A DNA stretch of 64,000 nucleotides from Rhabditoides inermis. Lineage: Eukaryota > Nematoda > Chromadorea > Rhabditida > Rhabditidae. The stretch is from assembly GCA_963966185.1 (NCBI GenBank), contig CAWZYM010000151.1, positions 1,397,501-1,461,500 of the forward strand, in the 5' to 3' direction. Shown here one piece after another: positions 46,367 to 58,884 of this stretch. Position 1 is the stretch's first letter. Every line of letters begins with the position of its first letter. The notes under the pieces were generated by a model. It made no database searches. It saw only the letters and a program-made list of their open reading frames with translations, and was not told the origin of the DNA. The translations under genes and the position numbers were made by a program.

Positions 46367-49081
46367 GAGAGAGATGAGAGAGAGAGAGATGAGAGAGGAG
46401 CGCTCATTCAAGCAATACGAATAGATAGTAGATAGATGACTATCGCTACATCGAAAACGAGAACATTTCATCAACCCGGCTTCATGAGAGGGATATGGAT
46501 AAAGATGATTGAAATGGATTGTAAACAACTAGTATGTGTTTGCCCAGATCCCCCTCTAATCAGATGATAATCAGATCATCTACTCCGTGTGTCACGGTCG
46601 AATTACCATATTCGTGAGTAAATAGAGATAGTGGACAAGGGGAGAAGAGAGGAGAGAGATTAAAGGAGCATACCACTCTAAATTTTGTGAATAAACTAAA
46701 ACTAGCACATAAAAATATATGAAAATACAATCTCTTTTCATGAATATAATGTATGCTGAAAATGAACAGAATGTGTAAAATAGGTGTTCGTAAATTTCGT
46801 AGTGTATGGGACTGCCCCCGGTCTGCGCGCACACTCTCGGAGTGTGCGCGCAGACCGGGGGCAGTCCCATACACTACGAAAAGTTGTCGGTCGCACGTTT
46901 CGTTTTCGACGATTGGTTTCACGTTTGTTATTATATAATCTCGATATCTATTAAATATTTCTTTTGTTCACAGCTTCTCTGAACCATGTAGAAGTGAAAA
47001 GATACTTCTCTCAACTCGTTTTCTGGTGACATACGCGTTTGAGGTCCATTGGATCAATGTTCACTAATAATATTTGTGAAGTTCAGTTTTGTAAATTGAG
47101 AAATACATTTTTGTATTCACCGAAATTTGACATGTTCATACTACATATCCGAAAAGAATCCATGACATGAAATTTAGAGTGGTACTTTCCTTTAAAGCGG
47201 TCTCACGAATACCAGTGCTAACACAAAACACGACATAAGAGGAAGCGGTGTCATCAGCTGTACACTATCAGCAATGGATGTTCATGAATGCGAGATCAGA
47301 CGAGACACTGTGCGAATCGAGAGAGAGACAGACTGTAGAGTGGCTAGAGAGCACTGCATCGAAGAGTGCGGCGAGAGAAGCAGCGCATCCGGTTCGTCAT
47401 GTGACAACGAAAAGGAAGAACAAGAAGAGAGAGAGAGAGAGAGAGAGCAGCAAACAACATCGGGAAAGACCTTCAGAATCATTCGCACCAATTCGGTGCC
47501 TAAATCAGAAATCGGGAAATGCACGTTTGATTTGCACAGAGCGAGAACATTGAAACCAAATCTAATCTAACAACAAAATCAAAAATCGAGTTGCGCTAAG
47601 CAGAGCGAATTTCCACGTAGGTGTATCAAAAAGAGAGAGAGAGCGCTTTTTTGTAGAGATCGCTCTGACTATCAATAATTATCAGTCTATCACACACCGG
47701 GAGTAATCGACCGGAAGCAATGATACATGAGATAGTGATGAACATGATCTGATTGATACTGAATCACTCATATCAAATAGTGTTCAGTGAACGGGATGAT
47801 TGGTGATCACACGCTGCCTATCAGTCGTATCAGTATCGGTCAGTACCGCACGTACGTATCAGATCACGAGCTCGCGAAACTTTCTGAACACCATCTATAA
47901 CCGGAACAGATAGCGATGTGTACAAGCGTTGCTACTAATCGTGCTTGTAATAGCGTATCAAACCGTAGTGTTTGATAGTGTCGTACCTGGGCGTGGTCGT
48001 GCGTGGTGTTTGGTAGTGCGGCCGCGTGGGCGAACTCGTCCCGTCTGTCGTAGCAGATGGACAGATGGTGGGAGCAGCCGGGGCGAGACGAGGACGAGAT
48101 ACGAATGCGCACCGCTGAAACGTATCACATGTATTTAAAGTATGACTTATGAAACGTATATAACTGCTGTAACTTCTCGAGCTTTGACGAGCATGAGGAG
48201 CAGCGCTAAACGCGACAAAAAGTGGTGGGGGAAAGCCACGAAATTGTCGAGCGCGCGTCACAAACCAACGAGAGAGAGAGAGAGAGGGGAAGAGAGAGAG
48301 AGGGGGGGGGGAAGAGAGAGAGTCACATATGTGATTGTGTGAACCTCACCGCCTCACCCACGGATAACACATGAACGCTTTCCCGACAAAGCGTCTTTTT
48401 GCTTCCCGCAGAGGTTTTAGCTTCGAAAGTAAGGTGAGGTAGAATGCGTTCAAAGACCAAATTCTCTGTTGACAAACAAATCATGAGGAATTCATGAGTT
48501 TTTGTTCGGAAGCGTTCGCTGAATTGTAAACAAGACACGCGTAATGACACAGAAAAGGTGTGGTCGCCTTAATAGGGGGGATGGTGAGTGAGTGGGGATG
48601 ACTCACACTCTCTCACCCACCCACTCATAAGTCCCCATGGAAAAGGCAACGCGACATCGAGCGGTTTCGAAATGGAGTTACACTCAAAAACAAAACGAGG
48701 TGAGAAAGTAATAACCTCCCATCATCACACTGCAATCAAATTCGTTGAGAACAATATACGACGGGATGCGTGAAGATTTCTATGCATATTTAGTGGCGCG
48801 CGTCGAGATTCTGTCTGACTCTCTCGCGATGCCGCGCACTCTCGCACAGCGTCTAGCCCCCGGCGAAACTCCCAAATTGGGTATGGGAAAGTGAGAGAGA
48901 GAGAGAGAGAGAGACGGCGCGAGTATGGGGCGACCCAAATGCACTGACTGATTGTGTACTAGGAAACCTGACATTGAGGGAACCTAAGAAGTAGGAGAAT
49001 GATTAGCTTCCTGTACCTGCTACAAAGAAAAGAACATTGAGGATTGAGGACGCCAGGTTTGCAACAATACTTTCTCTTTTA

Positions 49082-49138
<57 letters not shown>

Positions 49139-49897
49139 TCACCTATAGAATGTCCGTCGCTGTGATGTAGTAGCGCGAAAAACGAACCCTCGTGAACACA
49201 CTTGTTGTCAGCGCTGAAAGAAAACGTGTTAACTTCAAATCCAAAGAAAAACGTACTTATGACAGTTGTGCGCTCCAGTAAAGCTAGTTTCCGAAGATGT
49301 TGAACGCGGTGAGTTCATTTGGGAATCTGGAACTCGTTAGTATTGATTTATTCTGTATCGATTTCTTCACCTTTCTTCATCGGCTCGTGAATATCGACGT
49401 AGAACTGCGGGAAAACGTCGGTGATTACCTGACAGAGTGACAGTGACAGAGTGACAATGATATAGTGACAATGACAGAGTGACAATTACAGAATCATAAT
49501 GACCGAGTGACAATGACATTGTGACAGTGACAGAGTGACAGTGGTGGCGACTCACGTTGAACTCTCCGTATCCTAGCAGCTTGTCGAGTGGCTTCGGATG
49601 GTCGACGATCACTCCGTCAATGTCCATCTCAACCTGAATGTGACAGGGTGACAGAGTGACACGGTGACAGGGTGACAGAGGGACAGAGTGACAGGGGGAC
49701 ATACCTCGGCGGTGAGAGCAGAGAACGCGCACACGCGAAGCTCGTAGCTGCAGACGGTGCCTGGAATTGTGGAATTGGATGAATTATCAAGAAACGAGTG
49801 AAATGAGGAGGTGACAATGATAGAGAATGGTCTCATTCCACTAGCAAGCAGCGCCGCGCGCGGGCCAGTGAGGTAACTAGTCCTTTCTCTCTCTGTG

Positions 49898-49944
<47 letters not shown>

Positions 49945-51447
49945 CCCCCTCTCCCTCTCTCCCTCTCCCTCTCTCCCTCTCTCCCTCTTTCTCCCTTTTC
50001 ACGTCATCTCAGTAGTCGTCCACCATCCCAGATGGACTCTCTGATCGCTCGTCACAAGAAGAAGGAGCAGTGGCAGCTGCGCTGTCACCACTGCAAGACA
50101 CCCACCACCCGAGACGACGCGCTCAAGGTTTAATCCTATTCAATCGATAATCAATCGATAATTATCCAGGGCGACTTGGTGTACTCTCTGGGTCGGGTGT
50201 GGCACAAGGAGCACTTCTGCTGCCGCCGCTGCAAAGTGCCCATTCTCGACACCAGCGCCGAGTTCCGGTACGATTAGGCATACGGTAGAGTACGTACGGT
50301 AGCGGAGATGGTGTACGGTAGCCAGTACTGCATACTGTATCTACCGTATCCCTCAGGATGGACCCGGCCTCGCCGTCGCACCCCGTGTGCGTCGACTGTT
50401 ACATGGACGAGGCGCACCCCAAGTGCACCGGTGAGCGATCAATACTCGATCAATAAATCGAAAAATCGATAAATCAATTTGCAGCGTGTCGTCGCACTCT
50501 GCGGGAGACGTGCGTGGAGGTGGGAGGGAAGCAGCTGCACCACGACTGCTTCACCTGCGCCCGCTGCCACAACCCCATGATGAGTGAGTACTGTAGCATA
50601 CTGTAGCTACCGTATACTACCGTATCCCTCATCAGACGGCGAGTACTTTGTCTACTTGGGCGCGTACTATGACGAGGACTGCTACTACATGAAGAAGCTG
50701 GAGAAGACGCTGGTGGGGGCGGGAACATATGGGGCGTGGCTCATGCGTTCGTTTCAGGACCAGCCGGCGGCCGCCACTCCCGCCGCTGGAGCGAGCGCGT
50801 AGAGAGGAGACAAGACAATGCGATGATGTAGTGATAGTGTGATAAACATATACAGTCGTTATAATCCATCACTCTGTCTTGTTTTCGGCTGGGAACTATA
50901 TTCTTGTTATTCTCATGAGTAGTGAGATCAAATCAATATCAAATCAATATTTGTCTCCCGTACCTGTTTCGTCGTCCTTCTCCACTATGACAGTGACTCG
51001 CATCGGAACACAGTTCTTACGCAACGATACCGCACACACAAACTGCGCCCTCCCCTCCACCGAGAGCTGGAAAAAAATCAATACAATCAATATATCGATT
51101 TATTGATTGACTGAATTGACTCACATCGACATTGGGCAGGACCGAGTGTATCTTGCTGCCCAGCAGTTCACTCATCGAGGAGAATCCGAGGATCGAAGCG
51201 AGAGAGTTCTCCATGCGGAAGATTCGCGTCTGTAAATATCGATTTATTGATTGTTTGTCGATCGATGACTCTCACCCCAGCGCCTAGTGTGATGATGGAA
51301 TCGAGGCAGAGACACGGACAGTCCTCCTCTCCGCACCAGCATTCGTCGGGCTGCAACCATCGAACGATTGATTTATAGATTGATTATGGATTTATTGATT
51401 TGCCTCACCTCGTCCGGCTTTTGCTCGTCCACAGTGCCTGTAGACAT
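43016..51447 (-). CDS. PASK: PAS-domain serine/threonine kinase (PASK-like)
   Basis: Nineteen exons on the minus strand, all in phase. Start [13 protein letters not shown] (51409-51447), then a cysteine-rich segment ([15 protein letters not shown], 51276-51350), a PAS domain ([21 protein letters not shown], 51125-51229; core strands 50964-51066 and 49705-49760), a second PAS-like segment ([19 protein letters not shown], 49556-49633), the link [13 protein letters not shown] and the kinase: glycine loop [23 protein letters not shown], catalytic [58 protein letters not shown]. The KFIxKxKVLxxxWI and DFGSAA/YRGPE pattern is specific to PASK, a nutrient-responsive kinase of glycogen and translation control. 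The protein is roughly 550 residues, much shorter than mammalian PASK. The 3' splice giving the stop at 43016 is the least certain. Confidence 0.88.
43999..44040. repeat. (CT)n tract in a PASK intron
   Basis: On the coding strand this is a GA run about ten bases after a donor (gtaagag). Confidence 0.9.
44646..44697. repeat. (CT)n tract at a PASK donor
   Basis: On the coding strand the donor reads gttagagagagag directly into the GA run, after the glycine-loop exon. Confidence 0.9.
46325..46393. repeat. (GA)n tract in a PASK intron
   Basis: GA run with atgagaga interruptions. Confidence 0.9.
46660..47195. mobile_element. TTAA-flanked TIR element with a perfect central hairpin
   Basis: TTAA at 46660-46663 and 47192-47195 flanks inverted termini beginning aggagcatacc on the left and aggaaagtacc on the right, both continuing actctaaattt. 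The middle holds the hairpin listed separately. No transposase. Lies in a PASK intron. Reads as a piggyBac-type non-autonomous element, unrelated in termini to the one at 28639. Confidence 0.8.
46795..46881. repeat. Perfect 42-bp inverted repeat with 3-base loop
   Basis: Arms 46795-46836 and 46840-46881 are exact complements around tcg. The stem is GC-rich (contains actgcccccggtctgcgcgc) in an AT-rich surround. Confidence 0.95.
48270..48322. repeat. (GA)n/poly-G tract
   Basis: Low-complexity purine tract in a PASK intron. Confidence 0.85.
49087..49135. repeat. (CT)n tract in a PASK intron
   Basis: About 50 bases of uninterrupted CT just beside the EGSFFALL exon. Confidence 0.9.
49430..49545. 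repeat. Minisatellite gtgacagtgacaga in a PASK intron
   Basis: Degenerate 7-16 base units built on gtgaca and agagtgaca. A related array lies at 49637-49701 in the neighbouring intron. Confidence 0.85.
49637..49701. repeat. Second gtgaca minisatellite in a PASK intron
   Basis: Units tgacagggtgacagag, same core as 49430-49545. The two arrays flank one 78-base exon. Confidence 0.85.
49880..49995. repeat. (CT)n/(CTCCCT)n tract upstream of the LIM gene
   Basis: CT run passing into ctccctct units, ending about 40 bases before the LIM start codon. Could be leader or promoter sequence. Confidence 0.9.
50032..50802 (+). CDS. Two-LIM-domain protein, nested in a PASK intron
   Basis: Five exons (50032-50128, about 50171, 50357, 50484 and 50636-50802) give about 170 residues. 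Start [20 protein letters not shown] 1: CHHCK, then the [11 protein letters not shown] knuckle and CVDC. LIM 2: [19 protein letters not shown] and a final YYDEDC. The zinc ligands are complete in both. The tail is Ala/Pro-rich ([11 protein letters not shown]). LIM-only proteins act as adaptors in muscle attachment, adhesion or transcription complexes. It lies wholly within the PASK intron 49761-50963 on the opposite strand, so both cannot be processed from one transcript. Which LIM subfamily it belongs to I cannot say. Confidence 0.88.
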
Positions 51448-51815
51448 TTGTGCATACAATCTGGAAAAACATTGAAAAACGTCAAGGTATATGAAACATC
51501 GTGATACTGACGGTATGAGTATGACAATGACAGTTCCCGATATGTTCGCACCACATTGGTGTGTGTTGTCAAAGTGCAAATGTATTAATAGGCGTGACTG
51601 GTTAATATAGAATTAGTTCAATGTATTCGACGAAGAAACAGACTATATATTCTATGACACGTCAATTCACAAAAATGTACGGCGGACACGGGAAAATCAT
51701 GCAACTGAATTCGCAATAACACTTTCATATCGCCCAAAAAATGCGCGAACGAAAACATTATACAAACGTCATTATGAGCGTCATGCAACACGATAGGCCA
51801 GAAAAGCCGCCCCCG

Positions 51816-51858
<43 letters not shown>

Positions 51859-52316
51859 AAGGAGCACGGGACATAAAATAAACACGCCGAATCAACCACA
51901 GATCTACGATATTCAACACAGGAGCAGATGTGCGCGAAATGTGAATCTAGTGAACGAGATTTGTGAGCGTCCGCAGCAGATGACATCTAGTCACGGACTT
52001 TCTAAGCGTGACTCTGACTCAGCGCCTGCTACAGAGTGCATCACTCAAGCCGGTTCAAGATCACAAAATTAATCGCCGCTTAGAGCAAGTGAGGGAGTAG
52101 AAAGAAGCGACACTCAATGCGAGAGTGTTGACTTTGCCCCTTCTCTCTTTTGAGAGTGATCACTGATGACTTCTATCCAATCATCAGTAGTCTTTGTGTT
52201 GAAACGACTACGTTCAGACAGTGACAACATGATAGCGAAAATATGAGTGATGTCAAAATGTTTCCTGTGCGTGTATAGAAACATGAGCGGCGGAAATATG
52301 TCAACAACTATTTATC

Positions 52317-52361
<45 letters not shown>

Positions 52362-52559
52362 TGGACTGCTAGAAATACAGCGTGAAACGGGCGCGTCAAT
52401 AGTTGTGTATGGTAATTAGTTTCAGTTTTCAGTTAGTGCGGTTCTATCGAGTTTCGGTTAGCGGAAACTGATTTACTGATTCGATTATCATGTAATCAGC
52501 ATATCATGGTTTCGCGCAGCGCATCACAAATAAGAGATCACAAGCAAAAAGAGGGAAAC

Positions 52560-52613
<54 letters not shown>

Positions 52614-53507
52614 GGGTGAACTACGATTCGGTGATAATGTAAACGAGACGCAATGTAAAAAAGAAAACCAGTTTGTGTGATTAAATATGGTTATGTGGCC
52701 ATGATATTGTATTAGTATCAAAGCCAGACGCGAGAGTACGATTATTGTGTCGCCATTCCTGCTTCAAAAAGAAGTTAGAAAAACGAAGATCACATTTATA
52801 TAGCCGCTTTCTTGTAGCAAAGATCGCAACGAGTGAAAACAAGCGAGTGAGCGAGAACAAGAGAGAGAGTTCGAGAGTGAGAGGGAGGGAGGAGGGAGAG
52901 GCAGGGAGAGAGAGAGGGAATGGAGAGGCGAGACAGACGAGGGTACACGCGGTCTGGGCGGCGACTCGCGTCTGAGACAGAGATCATCCCGTCTCACAAA
53001 ACACTTCTTCCCGAGTAATCGGATACAGGAAACGGGTGAGAAAATATAGGATAGGTACAGTGAGAATTGTGGGGTGGTTGTGTATTTGCGTGCGGCACCG
53101 ACACAGGTGCACAATGGATGATCTGCGCTCACTGGTGGATCAAAAAGAGAGGGGCGGAGAGTTGAGCGGTCGAATTGCGTATCGAAAGAGAAAATGGAGC
53201 ACACCAAAATGGGAAAAGAGGGAGAGGGCTCGCTCTGTACACAGAACGAGACACGATGTGGTAAACCGTGTGAACCACTCCGAGAAAGGGAGGGAAAGAG
53301 GGAGGGAGAGAGAGAGAGAAGGGGAGAGGGAAGCGTACGTGTGTGGTATCGTATACAGGTGAATGGGAGCCGTCCAAGGGTACACACTGTGTTATTGGGG
53401 GAAGGCGCGCAATCCTTGCAGCGAGAAAAATTCACGCAATTCACGGCCTCTACTCTCTCGCCGTTTTCCATCTCGTTTCCGGTTGCACACACTCTCTCTC
53501 TTTTGCA

Positions 53508-53547
<40 letters not shown>

Positions 53548-53922
53548 CGAGCCTATTTGCGCACCTGCGACCGCTTCTCAACCTCACACCCTCCTCCATT
53601 TAAACGCTCTCTTTCAGCTTTGCTTTTTGACTCCAGCAATGCAATCTTCACGTATCTGTATGGTGAGTGCTATGATCTGATCATTCGAAACATCTTAGTG
53701 ACGAATCAACCAAAACAGTCCTCAACCAAAACAGCACAGAGGAACGAACGGGTAAGAATCTCATAGAAAAATCCTTTCATAGAATAAACAATGAATAAGA
53801 GGAAACACTGATTCACTGTGATAACCTTAAAAGGCGTGGCGGGGAAAAAACTGTGTGAGTCAGATTCATTCGACCACGTCACACCCTCATAGAGACAACA
53901 AGAGGGTATCGGGTGGGCGGAA

Positions 53923-54105
53923 GTGAGAGAGAGGGAGGGAGGAAGGGAGAGAGGGGGAGAGAGGGAGAGAGGGAGAGAGGGAGAGAGGGAGAGAGGGAGA
54001 GAGGGAGAGAGGGAGAGAGGGAGAGAGGGAGAGAGGGAGAGAGAGAGTAGGAGGGAGGGAGACAGAGAGAGAGAGAGACAGAGAGAGAGAGAGAGGGGGG
54101 GGGGG
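53923..54105. repeat. (GGGAGAGA)n minisatellite plus GA and poly-G
   Basis: About a dozen 8-base units identical to those at 39690-39869, followed by GA repeats and a poly-G run. Confidence 0.93.
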
Positions 54106-54721
54106 GTGAGGACATCAACGCCCTTCGCCTCAATCGCTCATTCGCGAAACAAGCCATGTATATATAATCGCACTCCGACTGGAAGGTTCAAAATGACGAA
54201 TGCACACAGTGGGTGTCAACAGAGAATGATGAAATGGACAAATATGGAAGTCGGGTGTGTCTGCACCTGTAATACATGCCTCCCAACACCGGCAGTTCAC
54301 GTGAATTACACATGCTGAGTGAGGTGGGAGAGTGAGAGAAAGGAAAAAGTGTGTATGTGTGAGAGAGGAGGTAAGCCAAATCGGATGTCGTAGACGATAG
54401 GCAGTGCCGAAAACGGATTATCGACAGGCAATCGAACTAGTACGATCATCGCGGCTCTCTTTTTTATCGCTCTTTCTCCCCCCTCCCCCTTTCTCTCTCT
54501 CTCTCCCTCTCAGCTCAACAACTTAGGTACAGAGTAACGGCATAAACTAACCCCCTTTTCGTTAGATAGAGTGGCGCCTGCGTTTGATAGTGATAATGAC
54601 AAACGGTATCAATGCAAGAAAAGAAAGATCAGATTCTTTCACAGGCAGCAGCTCTCTGCTCCGCTTTTTCGAGGAGAGGCATGTGCGCGCGTCACTTTAC
54701 AATGCAGTTTCCCAAGCAGCC

Positions 54722-54770
<49 letters not shown>

Positions 54771-55449
54771 CTCATCTATCTCTCTCCCTTTTCTCTTTCA
54801 AAGAAACACAAAACGCCATATCTCAAAGATCTCGAAAATTATTGCAGACACATTGCAAACAGACAGACAGAAAAGCGATATGGTCCGTTTTCAGTGGCCG
54901 CACTAGCGGCAGCTAAAAATGGAAATCGAACGTCAGTGGAGAGAGGGTTGGTGACGAGGAGAGCGCAGACAGAGAGAGGGATGCACACACACACATAAAC
55001 AAACAAGCCCCCGCCATAACACACAAACAACAACAGGTCACACTAGCGGCGAAAAAGAAGGGAGGACTGGATACTGGATGATATAACGTTGTGCAAGTAA
55101 AATGTTGTGTCTACGGGCGTTTCTTTGAAACAGAGATCGCAGAAAGACGTAGGCAGGGGGGGGGGGAAATCGCGCAACAAAAGGGTTGTCCCGACTGAAT
55201 ACGGAAACAGGGAAACACATTGGGACTGAGGCGGTAATTGGAAGAAACAAAGCGATCATAGATTATAACGAAGATAGGAAGGAACGAGACATGAGAAAAT
55301 GAAGAAAGGAAAACGAAGAGCCAATGATGGAGGGAAAATGAGAGAAAAGGAAGTTGTTGTAGGTTGCAAGAGCAGGAATCAAGGAACAACCGAGCAGGGG
55401 CCGCCGGAAAGAGTGTCTCATCATAGATTCTGAACGACCGAACGCCCCG

Positions 55450-55492
<43 letters not shown>

Positions 55493-55816
55493 CCTGAGGA
55501 TATTCGATGCCCGCCGCGCACCATAGCTCATAAGACCGGAACTTTCGCAAAAAAGAACGTGACGCTGGAACAAGCACGGAAAGCTCAAAGCTGCATGATT
55601 TGAACATATTCACATAGGTTTGCTGGCAATTTCGAAAAGTGTCTGGAAGTGCGAATGTCAGACTCACAGACACGAAAGACGATGAAAATGCTGTGAGAGA
55701 TGGAAACGTGTGCGCGGAAGAGACGAGAAAGAGAGGGAAAACCCCCCTTTCTTCTACGTGACGCAACCGTACGGAACTGGTCTAGCCGCATCTCTCTCTC
55801 TCTCTCACTCACTCGC

Positions 55817-55871
<55 letters not shown>

Positions 55872-56140
55872 ATCGCCGCACCCTCAATTGGCTTCATCTC
55901 GTCCGCAGCAAAACTTCTGGTTCCACAAACACAAAGGTGCGAGAGTGTGGAATAACAATGCGTGACAATCGACAAGGCAGACCGGAAACAATTTGGAGAG
56001 AACTGCGCGGTCACACGTGTCGAGATGCAGAGATCGGGTGGAGAGCCACATTAAACATTCTCGAAACGGCCAAGATAAGGTGATAACATGGGGTGACAGC
56101 GGTTCTGGGCTGCGAAAATGTGGAGAGTGAAATCCCGTGC

Positions 56141-56177
<37 letters not shown>

Positions 56178-56550
56178 GCATTGTTTTATGGGACTATCAC
56201 ATACCACGGAGGCGCCAGATTCCATCCTGCCAGTCCACTATAGTCGCCTCTGGGTGGGCTCTCCTCTGCGCTCTCCGCCTTTCATACGCTCTCTCGCCCA
56301 TTCTCTTATAGCGTTCGCAGAGAGACATCTATTCTTTTTCGAGGGAGGAAGAGGATTCGTAATTACAGTCAACGCATACTACGCAATCCCTAGTGCATTC
56401 TCGCGCCCCTATTCTAGTGGGTTGTGAGGAATAATATAGTGCTGCAGAAATTGATATCCTTTTACTGGAGCTATTGTTAGAGGCGTACATACGTGCGAAC
56501 ATACATACGTAGCGTGTGTTGATGAGTAGCTTGAACTATGACAACATCTG

Positions 56551-56574
56551 GAGAGAGAGAGAGAGAGAGAGAGG

Positions 56575-56611
<37 letters not shown>

Positions 56612-56612
56612 G

Positions 56613-56650
<38 letters not shown>
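56551..56650. repeat. (GA)n microsatellite
   Basis: About 100 bases of GA with few interruptions. Confidence 0.95.
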
Positions 56651-56652
<2 letters not shown>

Positions 56653-57606
56653 GGCGACTCGAAACAGTGAAACATTGACTCGCAACACAACACGATAGAT
56701 CGGACAAGCACACATGTGTAACAACCTTTGCAAAGTGCAGGAGCTTTGTACAGAAGTGGGAAAGCCCCTTACCACTTCAGAGAGAGAGTGAGAGTGAGAG
56801 TGAGACGTACTTCTAAATGCCAAGACTTTTCTCGTACCGCTGATATTAGAGGCGGCGCTCTAAAATTAGATGCAGTACAACGTTTGAACTATTCTCGTGT
56901 CTGACGCAGTAGAAATTCCAACGAAGCTAAATGAAGCGAACACATAGAGCGATCAAAAGGCGCCGCCTTTTCGAAATGGTTTTTTTCCGCTGATAGCGAA
57001 ACACTGAAACGGTATTTGCTCACGATATGCTGTTGTGCAGGATTCCCAAAAAGAACCGTCGAGCGTCGAACATCGATCAGAGAACCAAAATGAACTCAAA
57101 TGGTTCGCATGCTATCGAAAAAGTCGTATTCCCAAAGTAGAACAGATACGAAATGGTTCTTTGGGTGATGACGAGATGAGTAAACGAGCAAATAATGGTG
57201 GTGGTGTGTGGAGTGAACCAAGTGGTAAACAACGCTCTCCCTCCTGGAAACGGCGAATGCGAAGGAGGGATGAGGAAGCATGGCTAATAGCATAAAGAAA
57301 TGGGAGTGTGAAAACGTGTTAGTCTTTAGCATAAAGTTTGCACGCGAGCAAAACACGAATCTACAAACAGAACAGAACCAAACGCCTGCTCACTGTGTTC
57401 TCGCGCTCTGTCTGTTCCTGCCTCTCTCAATTAGCATCTCTCTCTCTCTCCCTGCTCTGGGAAATACCGTACCAGCCGGTTCGCCGCGCAATCCCGTGCC
57501 ATCCTAGAGAGAGACAGATGCGCCCAGCATACTGGTTTATGACTCCCTCTCTCTCACTCACCGCATTCACCCACTCCATCGCTCTCTAATCCTCTCCCAT
57601 TCTCTC

Positions 57607-57657
<51 letters not shown>

Positions 57658-58664
57658 TACCGTCGAATGTGACTGGGAGCACTATATGTAGCAAGAAGAA
57701 ACGGACATAATACACACTAAAAACTATAACTACATATGTATCTCTCAAAAGTACTGAAACAAAGTGGATTCGTCATTCGTGATTGATGCCTCACTTGGTT
57801 AAAAGTGGCGTGATGATGTTGTTTTAATTGGATACATTACTTATAGTCCTCTTCAATTCTCCAGGAGCACAATTTGTGCGCAAGCACGTTGCATACGTTG
57901 TGGCAAACAATTTACGAGATCTGTATCATGTTTGCTGACTAGGACATCGATCAAGGATTGTTTTCGTGTATTCCAAATTGTGCTGCTTGCGCGCGACCTG
58001 TGCAAAAACCATTGCGCACGAATGGTGCGGGCCGCCGATTTGAACTGGAGAATTGGCGGGAACTTTACACAAATTCTAACGTATCGTCTCTTTTGTCTCG
58101 TTGAGAGCATGTTTTATTGTTTACTAGAAAAAAACACAGTTTATAAATGCCCAAGTTCTGAAGTTTTTCTTTTAAAAGTGAAGTGGACCATGATCCAAAT
58201 AGTCAAATGAATCAATGAGATAGCAGATAGCAATGATGATTGGAGCGCGCCTGCTGCTTCTCTTTCTCACAATGAAGCCCCTCTCTCACACGTCTACAAC
58301 AGATAGATCTCAACATGCCATCAGAAGCTGAATATTATCGTACACTTTGATGCATGAAAAAGCCGATAGACAGGTGGTTCGAAAATAATTCCCATTTAAC
58401 CTTAACGATGAGGAGAAATTCCAGCTTTCACTCACAATTAGCACAAATAGAACATGTTTTCTCAAATATACTCGTTAAAATAATAGATATACCCTTGGGT
58501 TGGAAAATGAGATTATAATTGCTATTTTTACACCAAAAGTACACATCACACCAATATTTTTCACGTTATAGGATAATATGATTATAGTTCAAGATTTCCA
58601 AACGTATTATTACAAGCCTGAATATCTGTTAAAAAGTACTTGCGTAAAGAGAGTAAGTTTGTCT

Positions 58665-58884
58665 TGACCCAATTCAACAAAAGCGCATGAATCTTTTTTT
58701 CTCAACGTTTACAAATACTAACACAAACCTGCGCATAACGGACTGTGGACACTAACAGATGAAATATAATAATACAAATGAATAACTTCAGTATTAGAGA
58801 GAGTGAGAGAGTGAGAGAGAGAGGAAAAAGGAGAGAGGAGAGAAAGAAGGAGGTGCAGGTTTGTGTTAGTATTTGTAAACGTTT
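58665..58884. mobile_element. Truncated relative of the 21600 TIR element
   Basis: Left arm contains aattcaacaaaagcgcatga and tttacaaatactaacacaaa, mirrored at 58855-58880. The right arm stops abruptly where the foldback array begins at 58885, so the array interrupted it. Confidence 0.6.

Larger units (their letters stand above)
51448..58884. other. Long gene-poor stretch rich in GA/CT tracts
   Basis: About 7.4 kb upstream of PASK with no exon set I can support. Major low-complexity tracts lie near 51818, 52319, 52561, 52860, 53283, 53512, 53923-54105 (including ggggagaga 8-mers), 54723, 55452, 55820, 56141, 56551-56650 and 57601. Reading frames here are mostly Arg/Glu or Ser/Leu artefacts. 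Confidence 0.55.

Noticed and set aside
46795..46881. microRNA precursor
   Set aside because: The stem is perfectly paired and GC-rich with a 3-base loop, unlike animal microRNA hairpins, and sits in the middle of a TIR element.
57860..58110. Possible exon with KNHCARMVRAADLNWRIGG
   Set aside because: Two overlapping frames on opposite strands look equally good; no splice partners or family match.
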